A DNA stretch of 64,000 nucleotides, from NCBI RefSeq assembly GCF_001426685.1, contig NZ_LMFB01000038.1:98218-162217 (forward strand), read 5' to 3'. Below are positions 44,483 through 54,857 of the stretch, piece after piece. How positions within the stretch are numbered: position 1 is the first letter of the stretch; each line of letters begins with the position of its first letter. The notes beneath the pieces are model-generated. The model was given only the letters and a program-made list of their open reading frames with translations. It was not told where the DNA came from and did no database searches. The translations under genes and the position numbers were made by a program. Source of the stretch: Rhizobium sp. Root483D2. Lineage in GTDB: Bacteria; Pseudomonadota; Alphaproteobacteria; Rhizobiales; Rhizobiaceae.

Positions 44483-46153
44483 ATGCCGTCTGCCGACCGA
44501 CCATCCCTTCGCAATTCCCTGTCCCGCGCCGGCGCGCTTTCGATTGAAATGACGCGCTGGCCGAGTGTCACGGAAAGCGATGGCGAAGCCGCATTTTCAA
44601 GCTGCCTGACGGACCTGCTCGGCGCCACATCCTATTTCCAGAAGCATCCGGAAAACCTTCTGGCCATCGACAGCCACGGAACGCCGGCGCGGCAGAATGT
44701 GCTGGCGCTGGTGCGCGGCAAAGGCCGCCGGTGCTTGGTTCTCGCCGGGCATTTCGACACGGTGTCGATTGCCAATTACAGCTCCTTGGTCTCGCTTGCC
44801 TGCGAACCGGAAGCCCTCACTGCAGCCCTGATCGACGAGCTCACGGTGAAGACCCGCAATCCGGCCGAAGAAAATGCGCTGGCCGATTTGCTGACCGGCA
44901 ATTTCCTGGCCGGCCGGGGCCTGCTCGACATGAAGAGCGGCCTGGCCGCCGGCATTGCCGCCTTGGAGCGCTTTGCGGAACTGGATGAACCGCCCGGCAA
45001 TCTGCTGTTCGTCGCAACGCCGGATGAGGAAAACCGGTCGCGCGGCATGCGGTCCCTGCGCGACGCCCTGCCCACGATTGCGCAAGAATTCGATCTCGAC
45101 ATCATCGGCGGCATCAATCTCGATGCCAGCGGCGATGATGGCGACGGCGAAGAAGGCCGCGCCGTCTATCTCGGATCGGTCGGCAAGTTTTCGCCGTTTG
45201 CTTTCGTCGCCGGCCGTCCCACCCATGCCGGCTATGCCTTCGACGGCGTCAGCGCCCATCTGATCGGCGCCGAAATCATGCGAGCCATGGAGATGAACAG
45301 CGCCCTCTGCGACAAAGCCCATGGCGAGATCTCCCCCGCCCCGGTCTGCCTCGAGGCCAAAGACGTCCGCCACGGCTACGAGGTGACGACCCCGGCGCAT
45401 GTCTGGCTGTCATTCAACTGGCTGACGCATCAGCGCACGCCGGAAGACGTTCTGACCGCGTTCCACGCCCTTGCCACCGCAGCCGTGCGCACGGCGCTGG
45501 ATGCGCAGGCGCGCAACGCAAAAGCCTTCTTCGAACGCCAGGGTTCGGGCCGCGCAGAATCCCATGAGGGACAGGTCCTCACCTATGCCGAGCTCTACCA
45601 ACTTGCCCTATTGCATGGCGGAGAGGCGGCAGTTGCCCGGCTAAGGGCGCTCGACCAGTCGCTGGCAGACGGCGAAGACCCGCTATCGATCACACGCCAG
45701 ATCGTTGCGGCAACGCTCGCCGAAGCCGGCCTCGAAGGCCCGCTGGTGATTATCGGTTTTTCGACACTGCACTATCCGCGCGTGCATCTGGACAGCGCCG
45801 CAGACCACGGCAGAACATTCGAACACACCATCATGGCGGCCGCCACGGCATGCGCGAAACGGCACAAGACAAGCATCAAGCCCAAACAGTTCTTCGCCGG
45901 CATTTCAGACATGAGCTTCTTCGGCCATCGGCCAGCCGCCGGACAGACACAGCTTCTTTCAGACAACACCCCCTGCTCGGCCTTCGTCGACCAGGCACCA
46001 GACGGACTTCTGTCTTATCCCGTTGTCAATATCGGCCCCTGGGGCCGCGACTACCACCAGAAATGGGAGCGCGTCCACATGCCCTACACATTCGAAATCC
46101 TGCCCGACATCATCTACGAGGCGGCTCTCGCCTGCCTTTCAGAGGAAGATTAA
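44483..46153 (+). CDS. RocB-like M20-family metallopeptidase
   Basis: The 556-residue protein matches the large RocB subgroup of M20 peptidases. Metal ligands appear in LAGHFDTVS, GLLDMKSG and PDEENRSRG, and THAGYAFDGVSAH marks the dimerisation insert. The C-terminal third (DMSFFGHRP, GPWGRDYHQKWERVHMPYTFEILPDI) carries the last His. RocB is encoded with arginine catabolism genes in Bacillus, but its reaction is unproved. AGAGGATAG precedes the ATG. Probably controlled by the divergent Lrp-type regulator. Confidence 0.83.
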   Translation: MPSADRPSLRNSLSRAGALSIEMTRWPSVTESDGEAAFSSCLTDLLGATSYFQKHPENLLAIDSHGTPARQNVLALVRGKGRRCLVLAGHFDTVSIANYSSLVSLACEPEALTAALIDELTVKTRNPAEENALADLLTGNFLAGRGLLDMKSGLAAGIAALERFAELDEPPGNLLFVATPDEENRSRGMRSLRDALPTIAQEFDLDIIGGINLDASGDDGDGEEGRAVYLGSVGKFSPFAFVAGRPTHAGYAFDGVSAHLIGAEIMRAMEMNSALCDKAHGEISPAPVCLEAKDVRHGYEVTTPAHVWLSFNWLTHQRTPEDVLTAFHALATAAVRTALDAQARNAKAFFERQGSGRAESHEGQVLTYAELYQLALLHGGEAAVARLRALDQSLADGEDPLSITRQIVAATLAEAGLEGPLVIIGFSTLHYPRVHLDSAADHGRTFEHTIMAAATACAKRHKTSIKPKQFFAGISDMSFFGHRPAAGQTQLLSDNTPCSAFVDQAPDGLLSYPVVNIGPWGRDYHQKWERVHMPYTFEILPDIIYEAALACLSEED

Positions 46154-46361
46154 GCGGCTGGCTGACTTTACCGGCTGCTTGCGCTGTCACGGCAACAATT
46201 CACTTGCATCAGACCAATGGCACCGCAGGGACATTCGATAGAGTTTTTTCAATGCGTTTCGTGAAAGCAATCGTCACGGTTGAAATTTCAACCCGCCGTT
46301 AGTATTTCATCCTTAAATTCCCGCAATGTTATCACTACGATAGATTGCGGAAATTTACAAA

Positions 46362-47981
46362 ATGTGGATTTTTTGGAAGGCGGACCGGTCGGAACCGACA
46401 CGTCCTTATTGGATGATCTGGGCGGCGATATTTGCAATCGCGGTCCTCAACATTGCCGTGAAAACATTGGACGAGGACAAAAAACTGATCCTTTATGGAT
46501 TTCCGCTTCTGTTCCTCATCTTGATCGCCGCCGGTTTTGGCAGGAAGCTGTCCAACGGACGCCCAACCAGCGGGTGGTGGCTTCCTTTGATCCCGCTATC
46601 GATGCTGATGATCTGGTATGTCTTCGTGCGGATTTTCGGCTATTTCTCCCTTGCTCCGATCCTGTTCCATTTTCAATACGACATGGAATCAAACGGTGTT
46701 GTGAGTTCTGTGGCGTTTCAGATAGCGCTGGAATTGCTGCCGTTCATCTTGGTGTTTGTATGCTGGCGGCAGGCCGCGCGTGGCCATCACGGGATGCAGA
46801 CGCTTGGCAGTTGGCTGACCGTTCCTTGCCTCTTGCTTAATCCGTTTACGCTTGGAATTGGCGATCATGTCATGCGCGCCAATGCTTCCGATCAAACCAA
46901 CCTCATGGACCATTTCAGCGATGCTTCCTTGGCTATGAGGCCGCAAGGCCAGCAACCCAATCTGATCCAAATCTATCTCGAAAGCACCGAGCGGACCCTT
47001 TGGGACGAAAGCCTGTTTGGAAAAGCGGCATCGCCTTTGAAACGTCTGGAAAACCGGGGTTTCTCGGCAACCGGCATCGCCGAATCGGAAATGACCAATT
47101 GGACACTCGCGGGCCATGTTGCCAGCAACTGCGGAACACCATTGCTGGGCTTGGGCGCGATCGACCGCAATGACTTTGGCAACGTTGATGCCCTGCTTCC
47201 AAAAGCCGTATGTCTCAGCGATATTCTGGTCCGTGACGGCTATAATCTGACGTTTATGAAGGGCGCAAAGCTTGAATTTGCCGGAACCGACGGATTCGTA
47301 AGCGCGCATAGCTATCAAAAGGGAATTGGCTACGAACAGATCGGGGCAAACTACCCTATACGTGTCAACGCACTGGGAGTGCCCATCAATCCGTGGGGTA
47401 TCGACGACGAGGATCTGTTCGATGCCGCCTTCAAAGAAATCACCGCCCTGTCCGGCTTGAAAAAACCCTTTGGTGTGACGATGACCACCATTGGCGGACA
47501 TAGCCCTGCGGGTTACATCTCGCGCAGCTGTCTTGCCAATCCCGATGTCATGGCGCTGCCAAACAAAACGTTGCAAGCCTTCTATTGCACCAACAAACTT
47601 GCTGAGGCCTTCATCGACAGATTGGGCAAGACAGGTCTTCTGAAGAACACAGTCGTCGTCGTTCAGAGTGATCATCTCGCCATGCGCAACGAAATCTACC
47701 GGCAATTGAAAAGCAAAGACCGGAAAAACACATTCATCCTCCTGAAGGATGGGCTTGCGCCCCAGCTCAACGCAACCGCAGCAACCATGGTCGATACCTA
47801 TCCGACACTGCTGGAAGCGCTCGGCTACACCCTTCCTGGCCGAAAAGCGGCCCTTGGCGTTTCTCTTTTGTCCGGTCAAACGACACTGGCCGGGCAAATG
47901 GGGCTGAACCGGCTGAATGATGCAATTCTGTCAGATTATGCGGTGCGCGACCGGCTGTGGGGGATCGAACCCAGCATGTAG
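46362..47981 (+). CDS. Membrane sulfatase/phosphoglycerol transferase (LtaS/OpgB-like)
   Basis: The 539-residue protein has about four or five N-terminal membrane helices (about 18-175) followed by a large periplasmic alkaline-phosphatase-like domain. Visible elements are LIQIYLESTER, TNWTLAGHVASNCGTPLLG (Thr nucleophile region), TTIGGHSPAGYI, VVVVQSDHLAMRN (metal-binding Asp-His) and TMVDTYPTLLEALGY. Relatives transfer phosphoglycerol or phosphoethanolamine to periplasmic or surface glycans. In rhizobia cyclic beta-glucans carry such groups, so a CgmB- or OpgB-like role is possible. Base composition looks somewhat less GC-rich than neighbours. A perfect 11-bp hairpin follows. Confidence 0.82.
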   Translation: MWIFWKADRSEPTRPYWMIWAAIFAIAVLNIAVKTLDEDKKLILYGFPLLFLILIAAGFGRKLSNGRPTSGWWLPLIPLSMLMIWYVFVRIFGYFSLAPILFHFQYDMESNGVVSSVAFQIALELLPFILVFVCWRQAARGHHGMQTLGSWLTVPCLLLNPFTLGIGDHVMRANASDQTNLMDHFSDASLAMRPQGQQPNLIQIYLESTERTLWDESLFGKAASPLKRLENRGFSATGIAESEMTNWTLAGHVASNCGTPLLGLGAIDRNDFGNVDALLPKAVCLSDILVRDGYNLTFMKGAKLEFAGTDGFVSAHSYQKGIGYEQIGANYPIRVNALGVPINPWGIDDEDLFDAAFKEITALSGLKKPFGVTMTTIGGHSPAGYISRSCLANPDVMALPNKTLQAFYCTNKLAEAFIDRLGKTGLLKNTVVVVQSDHLAMRNEIYRQLKSKDRKNTFILLKDGLAPQLNATAATMVDTYPTLLEALGYTLPGRKAALGVSLLSGQTTLAGQMGLNRLNDAILSDYAVRDRLWGIEPSM

Positions 47982-48014
47982 AAGCGAGCCTTCCAGAAGC
48001 GGCTAAAATACCAA

Positions 48015-48049
48015 ATATTGGGGCAACGTGCTCAGCGATGCCCCAATAT
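48015..48049. terminator. Bidirectional terminator hairpin
   Basis: ATATTGGGGCA (48015-48025) and TGCCCCAATAT (48039-48049) are perfect 11-base arms around a 13-base loop. They lie between two convergent genes. On the minus strand TTTGGTATTTT follows, a moderate T-tract. Confidence 0.7.
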
Positions 48050-48070
48050 CAACGCTCTGATTGAGCGGGA

Positions 48071-49300
48071 CTATGCAGCAATCGCTGCCGCCTCTTCGCC
48101 GATCAGGCGGCCGAGGCGGGAGATGCCTTCTTCAATCATGGCCTCGTCGGCGCAAGAGAAGCTGACGCGCAGCGTGTTGGCGCCGGAGCCGTCGGCGAAG
48201 AAGGCCTTGCCGGGAACGAAGGCGACCTTGGCCGTGACCAGCGATTTGGCGAGAAGGTCGGCGCCGTCCATGCCCGCCGGCAAAGTCAGCCAGACGAACA
48301 TGCCGCCTTCCGGAACCGTCCAGCTGACACCGTTCGGCATGTATTTTCCAAGTGCTGCCAGCATGGCGTCGCGCCGCTTGCTGTAGACGGCCCGGATCTT
48401 GTTGACCTGCGCGTCAAAGCCGCGCTCGGCCACATGGCAGATGGCCATCTGGTTGATGGTTGAGGAATGCAGGTCGGCCGCCTGCTTCATCAGAACCAGC
48501 TTACGGATGATCGGCATGGCCGCAACCACGAAACCGACGCGAAGCCCTGGCGCCAGAGTCTTGGAGAAACTGCCGCAATAGATCGTCCTTGTGTCGTTGA
48601 TTGACCCCTTGCGGGCGATCTCGAGCGCCAGCATCGGCGGAACGGCCTCGCCGTCGTAGCGCAAGGACTGATAGGCGGCATCCTCGATCACGGCGATATC
48701 CAGCTCCTCGGCAAGATCGAGGACCTTTTCGCGCGCGGCCAGATCCAGCGTTTCGCCAGTAGGATTGGCAAACTCGGCCGACATATAGGCAAATTTCACC
48801 CGCCCGCCGGCTTCCGCTGCCACATCGCGATAGGTCTGCGGCGTGCGGTTGCCGCCAGGCGACAGCTGATCATAAGACGGCTCATAGGCATTGAACGCCT
48901 GCAGCGCGCCAAGATAGGTCGGCCAGGTGACCAGTGCCGTATCGTTGGGCGAGAGGAACAGCTTGCCGAGATAATCGAGTGCCTGCTGCGATCCGGATGT
49001 GATCAGGATGTTCTCCGGCTCGCACGGGATGCCGATCGCGGCCATCCGGCCAGCCAGCCATTGGCGCAGCGGCAGATAGCCTTCGCTGACAGAATATTGC
49101 AGCGCGGCGCTCACCGTCGGGCCACCGAAAATATCGGCATAGGCAGTCTTGAACTCTTCGTCCGGAAACAGCGCCGGATCCGGAATGCCGCCAGCAAACG
49201 AGATGATGTCGGGACGGTCCAACAGTTTCAGCAATTCGCGGATTTCCGAGGCGCGCATCCGTGAAGACCGCGTCGCGAAGATATTTTCCCAATCGAGCAT
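48071..49300 (-). CDS. PLP-dependent class I/II aminotransferase
   Basis: This 409-residue fold-type I aminotransferase belongs to the LysN/ARO8-like subgroup. It shows DIISFAGGIPDPALFP, LQYSVSEGYLPLRQWLAGRM, ITSGSQQALDYLGKL, NPTGETLD and the PLP lysine in YCGSFSKTLAPGLRVG. GAGGAA stands seven bases before the ATG. It probably transaminates 2-aminoadipate, aromatic or branched-chain amino acids; the amino acid is not fixed by sequence. It lies 102 bases downstream of the TetR gene on the same strand. Confidence 0.9.
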   Translation of the reverse strand: MLDWENIFATRSSRMRASEIRELLKLLDRPDIISFAGGIPDPALFPDEEFKTAYADIFGGPTVSAALQYSVSEGYLPLRQWLAGRMAAIGIPCEPENILITSGSQQALDYLGKLFLSPNDTALVTWPTYLGALQAFNAYEPSYDQLSPGGNRTPQTYRDVAAEAGGRVKFAYMSAEFANPTGETLDLAAREKVLDLAEELDIAVIEDAAYQSLRYDGEAVPPMLALEIARKGSINDTRTIYCGSFSKTLAPGLRVGFVVAAMPIIRKLVLMKQAADLHSSTINQMAICHVAERGFDAQVNKIRAVYSKRRDAMLAALGKYMPNGVSWTVPEGGMFVWLTLPAGMDGADLLAKSLVTAKVAFVPGKAFFADGSGANTLRVSFSCADEAMIEEGISRLGRLIGEEAAAIAA

Positions 49301-49402
49301 GGAAGTTTCCTCAGATTATGCTTTTTGCGGAGCACATCACGCCGCGCCTATTAAGTCAATAATGCTGACCTATACTGAGGCGTGAAGATGCATTTTCTGC
49401 GA

Positions 49403-50038
49403 TCAGCCGGCCACCGGCAGCGCCTTCAGGCGCTCGACAGCGGCGGCGCCCAGACTATTCTGCGTGTAGCATGTCAGCAACTGTTTGCCCTGCGACAGGC
49501 TGATATCCTCTTCCGAATGTCCGCGCCGCAGCCATATGCCATCCAGCATGGCGGCAAAACCGAGCACGAACGGATCGATTGCAGCCCGCTCCACCGCAGG
49601 CACCAGCGCAGATGCCAGATTGGAATGAAGCCGCCGGTAAAACAGCCTTTGCAGCCGGGCATAACGCGCATTATGCCCGGCTGCGGCGTAAAACGACACC
49701 CAGGCATTGGCCGTGGTGCGCTCGAACCGGCTTTCCGGAAAATTACCGTCGATCACCGCAATGATCCTGTCCCAGCGGGTAACAGCGCCGCGCAGCCGCA
49801 CGACCACATCATCCATCAGGATGCGGTTTGCATGGCGGACCATCTCGAACAGGACCTCGTCCTTGTCCTTGAAATAATAGGTCAGAATCCCCTGCGACAT
49901 GCCAGCCTCCTGGCATATGCGCGTGGTCGTCAGTCCTTTAAGCCCATCCTTGATGAAAATCCGGTAGGCCGCCTCGATCAGCTCGATGCGGCGGATTTCC
50001 TCGATGCGTTTCTTCTGCTTTTTCGGTTGTGCGCTCAT
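49403..50038 (-). CDS. TetR-family regulator, BetI-like
   Basis: This 211-residue protein has an N-terminal helix-turn-helix with RRIELIEAAYRIFIKDGLKGLTTTRICQEAGMSQGILTYYFKDKDEVLFEM, very close in pattern to BetI (xGIxxYYFxxKxxL). The C-terminal BetI-type ligand domain shows NAWVSFYAAAGHNARYARLQRLFYRRLHSNL. BetI responds to choline. The divergent gene encodes a ChoX-like choline binding protein, so control of that pair is likely. A partial palindrome and a promoter lie between them. Confidence 0.85.
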   Translation of the reverse strand: MSAQPKKQKKRIEEIRRIELIEAAYRIFIKDGLKGLTTTRICQEAGMSQGILTYYFKDKDEVLFEMVRHANRILMDDVVVRLRGAVTRWDRIIAVIDGNFPESRFERTTANAWVSFYAAAGHNARYARLQRLFYRRLHSNLASALVPAVERAAIDPFVLGFAAMLDGIWLRRGHSEEDISLSQGKQLLTCYTQNSLGAAAVERLKALPVAG

Positions 50039-50062
50039 GCGTTTTCAATATCTGAAAGATTT

Positions 50063-50080
50063 TTTGTACGCTCTAACAAA
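50063..50080. promoter_or_regulatory. Candidate TetR/BetI-type operator
   Basis: TTTGT-ACGCTCTA-ACAAA has five-base perfect arms in the short space between the BetI-like gene and the ChoX-like gene. It lies about ten bases upstream of the putative -35 box. The symmetry is modest, so it is only a candidate. Confidence 0.35.
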
Positions 50081-50088
50081 TTTTTATT

Positions 50089-50116
50089 TTGACAAAAAAT
50101 ATTGTTGACCTATCGT
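50089..50116 (+). promoter_or_regulatory. Candidate promoter of the choX-like operon
   Basis: TTGACA (50089-50094) is a perfect -35 box. TATCGT (50111-50116), 16 bases further, agrees with the -10 consensus at four positions. It lies 33 bases upstream of the ATG. Confidence 0.5.
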
Positions 50117-50148
50117 TTCCAGCAATACCTAAAAAAAGGGGAATGGAT

Positions 50149-51090
50149 ATGAACGCATGCAAGCTTGCTCTCGCCGCGCTCGGCGCAACCCTGTTGCCGC
50201 TTTCGGCCCATGCCGCGGAGGCGGAATCCTGCCGCGCCGTGCGCATGTCGGATCTGGGCTGGACGGATATCTCGCTGACCAACACCACAGCGGCCGTCAT
50301 GTTGACGGCGCTCGGCTACCAGCCCACCCAGACGCTTCTTGGCCTCAACGTGACCTATGAAATGCTCAAGAGCAAGCAGCTCGATATTTTCCTCGGCAAT
50401 TGGCGGCCGGTCCAGGACGAGCAGTTCAAGGCCTATTTCGACGAGAAGTCGGTGGAGCCGCTGGCCACCAATCTCGAAGGCGCTAAATTCACCCTTGCGG
50501 TCCCGACCTATGTCGCTGCGGCCGGTGTCAAATCCTATGACGATCTCGCCGCCCATGCCGACAAGTTCGACCGGAAGATCTATGGGATCGAACCGGGATC
50601 GAACCAGCCGCTGCTCGACATGATCACCGCCGGAAACCACCAGCTCGCCGGTTGGGAAGTGGTCGAATCCAGCGAAGCAGCCATGCTGATGCAGGTGGCC
50701 AAGACGGCAAAGACCAAGGACTGGGTCGTGTTCCTCGGCTGGGAACCTCACCCGATGAACCTGATGTATGACCTGACCTATCTCTCCGGCGGCGACAAGG
50801 AATATGGTCCGAATTTCGGCGGCGCGACGGTGCGCACCATTGCCCGCGGCGGTTATGCGGCGGAATGCCCGAATACGGCCAAGCTGTTTGCCAATCTGGT
50901 GTTCGACCTCACTTATGAAAATGTCGGCATGGACCTGATTTCGAACAAGGGTTTGTCTGCGGAAGACGCTGCCAAGCAGATGATCAAGGACCATCCGGAA
51001 AAGCTTAACAGCTGGCTTGCCGGCGTCACCACCTTCGACGGCGCGCCCGCCCTTGCCGCAGTGCAGGCCGCCCTGGGGCTTCAGCCGTGA
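50149..51090 (+). CDS. Choline/betaine ABC substrate-binding protein (ChoX-like)
   Basis: AGGGGA six bases upstream favours the ATG at 50149 (313 residues) over in-frame ATGs at 50089 and 50143. A signal peptide (about 1-22, SAHAAE) precedes an OpuAC/ChoX fold. Aromatic cage candidates are W38 (SDLGWTD), W85 (GNWRP), Y121 or F114, and W198 (FLGWEPHPMN), with D40 beside the first. This matches the quaternary-ammonium pocket known from ChoX. No permease or ATPase follows; instead the stop overlaps an alcohol dehydrogenase start by four bases. It may share a transporter encoded elsewhere or act in sensing. Confidence 0.87.
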   Translation: MNACKLALAALGATLLPLSAHAAEAESCRAVRMSDLGWTDISLTNTTAAVMLTALGYQPTQTLLGLNVTYEMLKSKQLDIFLGNWRPVQDEQFKAYFDEKSVEPLATNLEGAKFTLAVPTYVAAAGVKSYDDLAAHADKFDRKIYGIEPGSNQPLLDMITAGNHQLAGWEVVESSEAAMLMQVAKTAKTKDWVVFLGWEPHPMNLMYDLTYLSGGDKEYGPNFGGATVRTIARGGYAAECPNTAKLFANLVFDLTYENVGMDLISNKGLSAEDAAKQMIKDHPEKLNSWLAGVTTFDGAPALAAVQAALGLQP

Positions 51091-52118
51091 GCGTTATCCA
51101 GGATTTCATGAATGCGGCGGTGCTTGAAGCTTATGACGCGCCGCTGCAACAGCGCAAAGTCCCCGTCCCGAGACCCGGCCCCGGCCAGATCCTCGTCAAG
51201 CTGAAGGCCTGCGGCGTCTGCCATTCGGATGTGCACATCTGGAAAGGGCATGTCCGCCCGCCATCCGATCCCGTCCCCTTCATCCTCGGCCACGAGGGTG
51301 TCGGCACCGTCCTTGCCACCGGGCCGGGCGTCACCGGCTGGCAGATCGGCGCCAGCGCCGGCGTGCCCTGGCTGCATGATACCTGCTGCCATTGCGACGA
51401 ATGCGCGGATGGCATGGAATCCTTTTGCCAGAACCAGCGGGCGCATGGCCTGAATGTGCCGGGCGCCTTTGCCGAATATGTGATCGCCGATGCCGCCTAT
51501 GCCGTCCCGTTACCGGATGGCCTCGATCCGGTGGCGTTGGCACCGATCATGTGTGCCGGGGTGACCGCATATGGCGCGGTGAAACGCTCAGGCCTTCGCT
51601 CTGGCGAAACCTGTGCGATTTTCGGCTGTGGCGGCCTTGGCCTCTACGCGGTCCAGATTGCCGCCAGGCTTGGCGCACGCGTCATCGCTATCGACCGGGA
51701 CCCAGCCAAGCTTGAGCTTGCAAGCCGCTACGGTGCAGCCCTCACCCTGCTCGCCGACGGTGCGCTGACGGAAACGCTGGGTACGCCCACGTACAAAAGC
51801 CATGTCTGCATCAACTTCGCCCCCACCGCCGCAACCTGGGCGCCGATGATAGCAGCGATCCGGCCACGCGGCCGTATCGTCGCGGCAGCATTGGTGCCGG
51901 ACCCTGTCCCGGTCAGCCAGGAATGGCTGACGGCAACCGGCGTCGTCATCACGGGAACGAGCGTTGGAACACGGGAAGAGATGCGCGCGGTCGTCGACCT
52001 TCACGCTGCAAAACCGCTGGAGAACGACATCGTGCCGATCGCGCTCGAGGGCGTTTCGCGCGCGCTGAGCGAACTCGACCAAGGCAAGGCCGCCGGCCGC
52101 TTCGTCATCACCTATTAG
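51087..52118 (+). CDS. Zinc-dependent alcohol dehydrogenase coupled to the ChoX-like gene
   Basis: Translation begins at GTG in the overlap GTGA with the previous stop, a typical coupling arrangement, giving 343 residues. It is a medium-chain zinc ADH. The catalytic zinc site includes C45 (GVCHSD) and H69-E70 (GHEGVG). The structural zinc site has four Cys at 100, 103, 106 and 114. The NAD-binding site is FGCGGLGLYAVQIA. Given its partner, oxidation of an alcohol with a quaternary amine group, such as choline or a relative, is a reasonable guess but unproved. Bacterial choline oxidation normally uses the flavoprotein BetA. Confidence 0.88.
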   Translation: MSVIQDFMNAAVLEAYDAPLQQRKVPVPRPGPGQILVKLKACGVCHSDVHIWKGHVRPPSDPVPFILGHEGVGTVLATGPGVTGWQIGASAGVPWLHDTCCHCDECADGMESFCQNQRAHGLNVPGAFAEYVIADAAYAVPLPDGLDPVALAPIMCAGVTAYGAVKRSGLRSGETCAIFGCGGLGLYAVQIAARLGARVIAIDRDPAKLELASRYGAALTLLADGALTETLGTPTYKSHVCINFAPTAATWAPMIAAIRPRGRIVAAALVPDPVPVSQEWLTATGVVITGTSVGTREEMRAVVDLHAAKPLENDIVPIALEGVSRALSELDQGKAAGRFVITY

Positions 52119-52155
52119 GACCGTCCCTTAGAGCCGGGCAAAGGCGATCAGGGCA

Positions 52156-52257
52156 TCAGGCTTCGTGATGCCCGACCATGCTCAATCCGATCAGGAGCAC
52201 GATGGCACCCACGATAAAAGCGTCGAACATGGCGAAATGATAGAAGAACGTTGTCAT
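52156..52257 (-). CDS. 33-residue membrane protein
   Basis: Read directly from the sequence: ATG at 52257, TGA at 52156-52158. AGGAGGAT about six bases upstream is an almost perfect Shine-Dalgarno. The product begins MTTFFYHFAMFDAF, has one hydrophobic helix (about 12-28) and ends MVGHHEA. Such tiny membrane proteins often modulate transporters or respiratory complexes. A hairpin (GGGCATCA/TGATGCCC, 52151-52173) overlaps its last codons and may also end the convergent dehydrogenase transcript. Not expected in standard annotation; no family recognised. Confidence 0.68.
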   Translation of the reverse strand: MTTFFYHFAMFDAFIVGAIVLLIGLSMVGHHEA

Positions 52258-52326
52258 AGCAGTATCCTCCTGGCGAATAGAATACTCCTAAACTGGCAAT
52301 TTTCCAAATATTACTTGTAAAAACGA

Positions 52327-52355
52327 AAGAGGCCGGGAGATACCCCCGGCCTCTT
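52327..52355 (-). terminator. Intrinsic terminator of ilvC
   Basis: AAGAGGCCGGG (52327-52337) pairs perfectly with CCCGGCCTCTT (52345-52355) around a seven-base loop. On the minus strand it is followed by TCGTTTTTAC. It lies about 45 bases past the ilvC stop. Confidence 0.85.
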
Positions 52356-52400
52356 CAGTATTACGCAAGTGCAATACGCTAATTTTGCTTTGCAGCAATA

Positions 52401-54120
<1,720 letters not shown>

Positions 54121-54135
54121 GAAATCGTCCTTATC

Positions 54136-54157
54136 AACAGTACCGTACGGTACGGTT
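54136..54157 (-). promoter_or_regulatory. Candidate autoregulatory operator of the TetR gene
   Basis: The core GTACCGTACGGTAC (54140-54153) is a perfect 14-bp palindrome. It extends to 22 bp with a single mismatched pair. It lies immediately upstream of the TTG start and its ribosome binding site, the usual place for a TetR operator. Confidence 0.6.
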
Positions 54158-54391
54158 CGCCGCTTATGCCGCAAAGAGCTGGACCGGTCAACCCCGTTTG
54201 CGATGGAATTTGAGGAAGCAGAGAAAGCGCAAACAAACCCTCCACACCGCAAACAGAAGCCCCCCTCAAGGTCGAAAGAATAATCACCGCCAGCCCCAAA
54301 AATGGACACCTCAGCGCCATCAGGTCCCGTTCCGTTTCGGGGTATGCTCGGCTAGTGTGCGGCCCCAGACACACTATAGCCCGGAGTTTTC

Positions 54392-54841
54392 ATGCCCCGC
54401 CTGCCCATATCAGCCCTGCTCCTGTCGGCGACGCTTGCCTTCTTCCCCGTAGCCGCCGCCGCTCAATCCGACGAGGAGGTCTATAACCGCATCGAATCCC
54501 TGCATGGCAATGCCGGAGACCTCAGCGAACCGCTGCTGAGCCTCGTGGAAGCGATGGGCAGTGATGACGCGGCAACGATCGCCGGACTTGCCGAATATCC
54601 GCTGCGGGTGGCGGCCAATGGCGAAAGCTACGAGATCCAGAACGCCGACGATTTCATCGAGAATTTCGACACGCTGGTGACGCAGGATACCCGCGATGCG
54701 GTCGCCGGCCAGAGCTTCGCACAGCTCTTCGTCAACAGTGACGGTGTGATGCTGGCCGACGGTGCCGTCTGGATGAGCAATGTCTGCGACACCGGTGATT
54801 GCAGTTCGTCCCATTGGGCCGTGATCAGCATCAACAATTGA
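54392..54841 (+). CDS. Small secreted hypothetical protein
   Basis: The 149-residue product has a signal peptide (about 1-24, AAAAQSD). The mature part is acidic and helical, with a single Cys pair near the end (NVCDTGDCSSSHW). GGAG stands seven bases before the ATG. The layout (VEAMGSDDAATIAGLAEYPL, NADDFIENFDTLVTQDT) resembles periplasmic proteins with an NTF2-like fold, but I cannot name a family. It is followed after 16 bases by another secreted small protein, probably in one transcript. Confidence 0.7.
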   Translation: MPRLPISALLLSATLAFFPVAAAAQSDEEVYNRIESLHGNAGDLSEPLLSLVEAMGSDDAATIAGLAEYPLRVAANGESYEIQNADDFIENFDTLVTQDTRDAVAGQSFAQLFVNSDGVMLADGAVWMSNVCDTGDCSSSHWAVISINN

Positions 54842-54857
54842 ACGCCTGGGGGAAACC

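Noticed and set aside
54121..54309. N-terminal extension of the TetR regulator
   Set aside because: It would translate through the operator palindrome and has no TetR-like sequence; a TTG with AAGGA is a better start.
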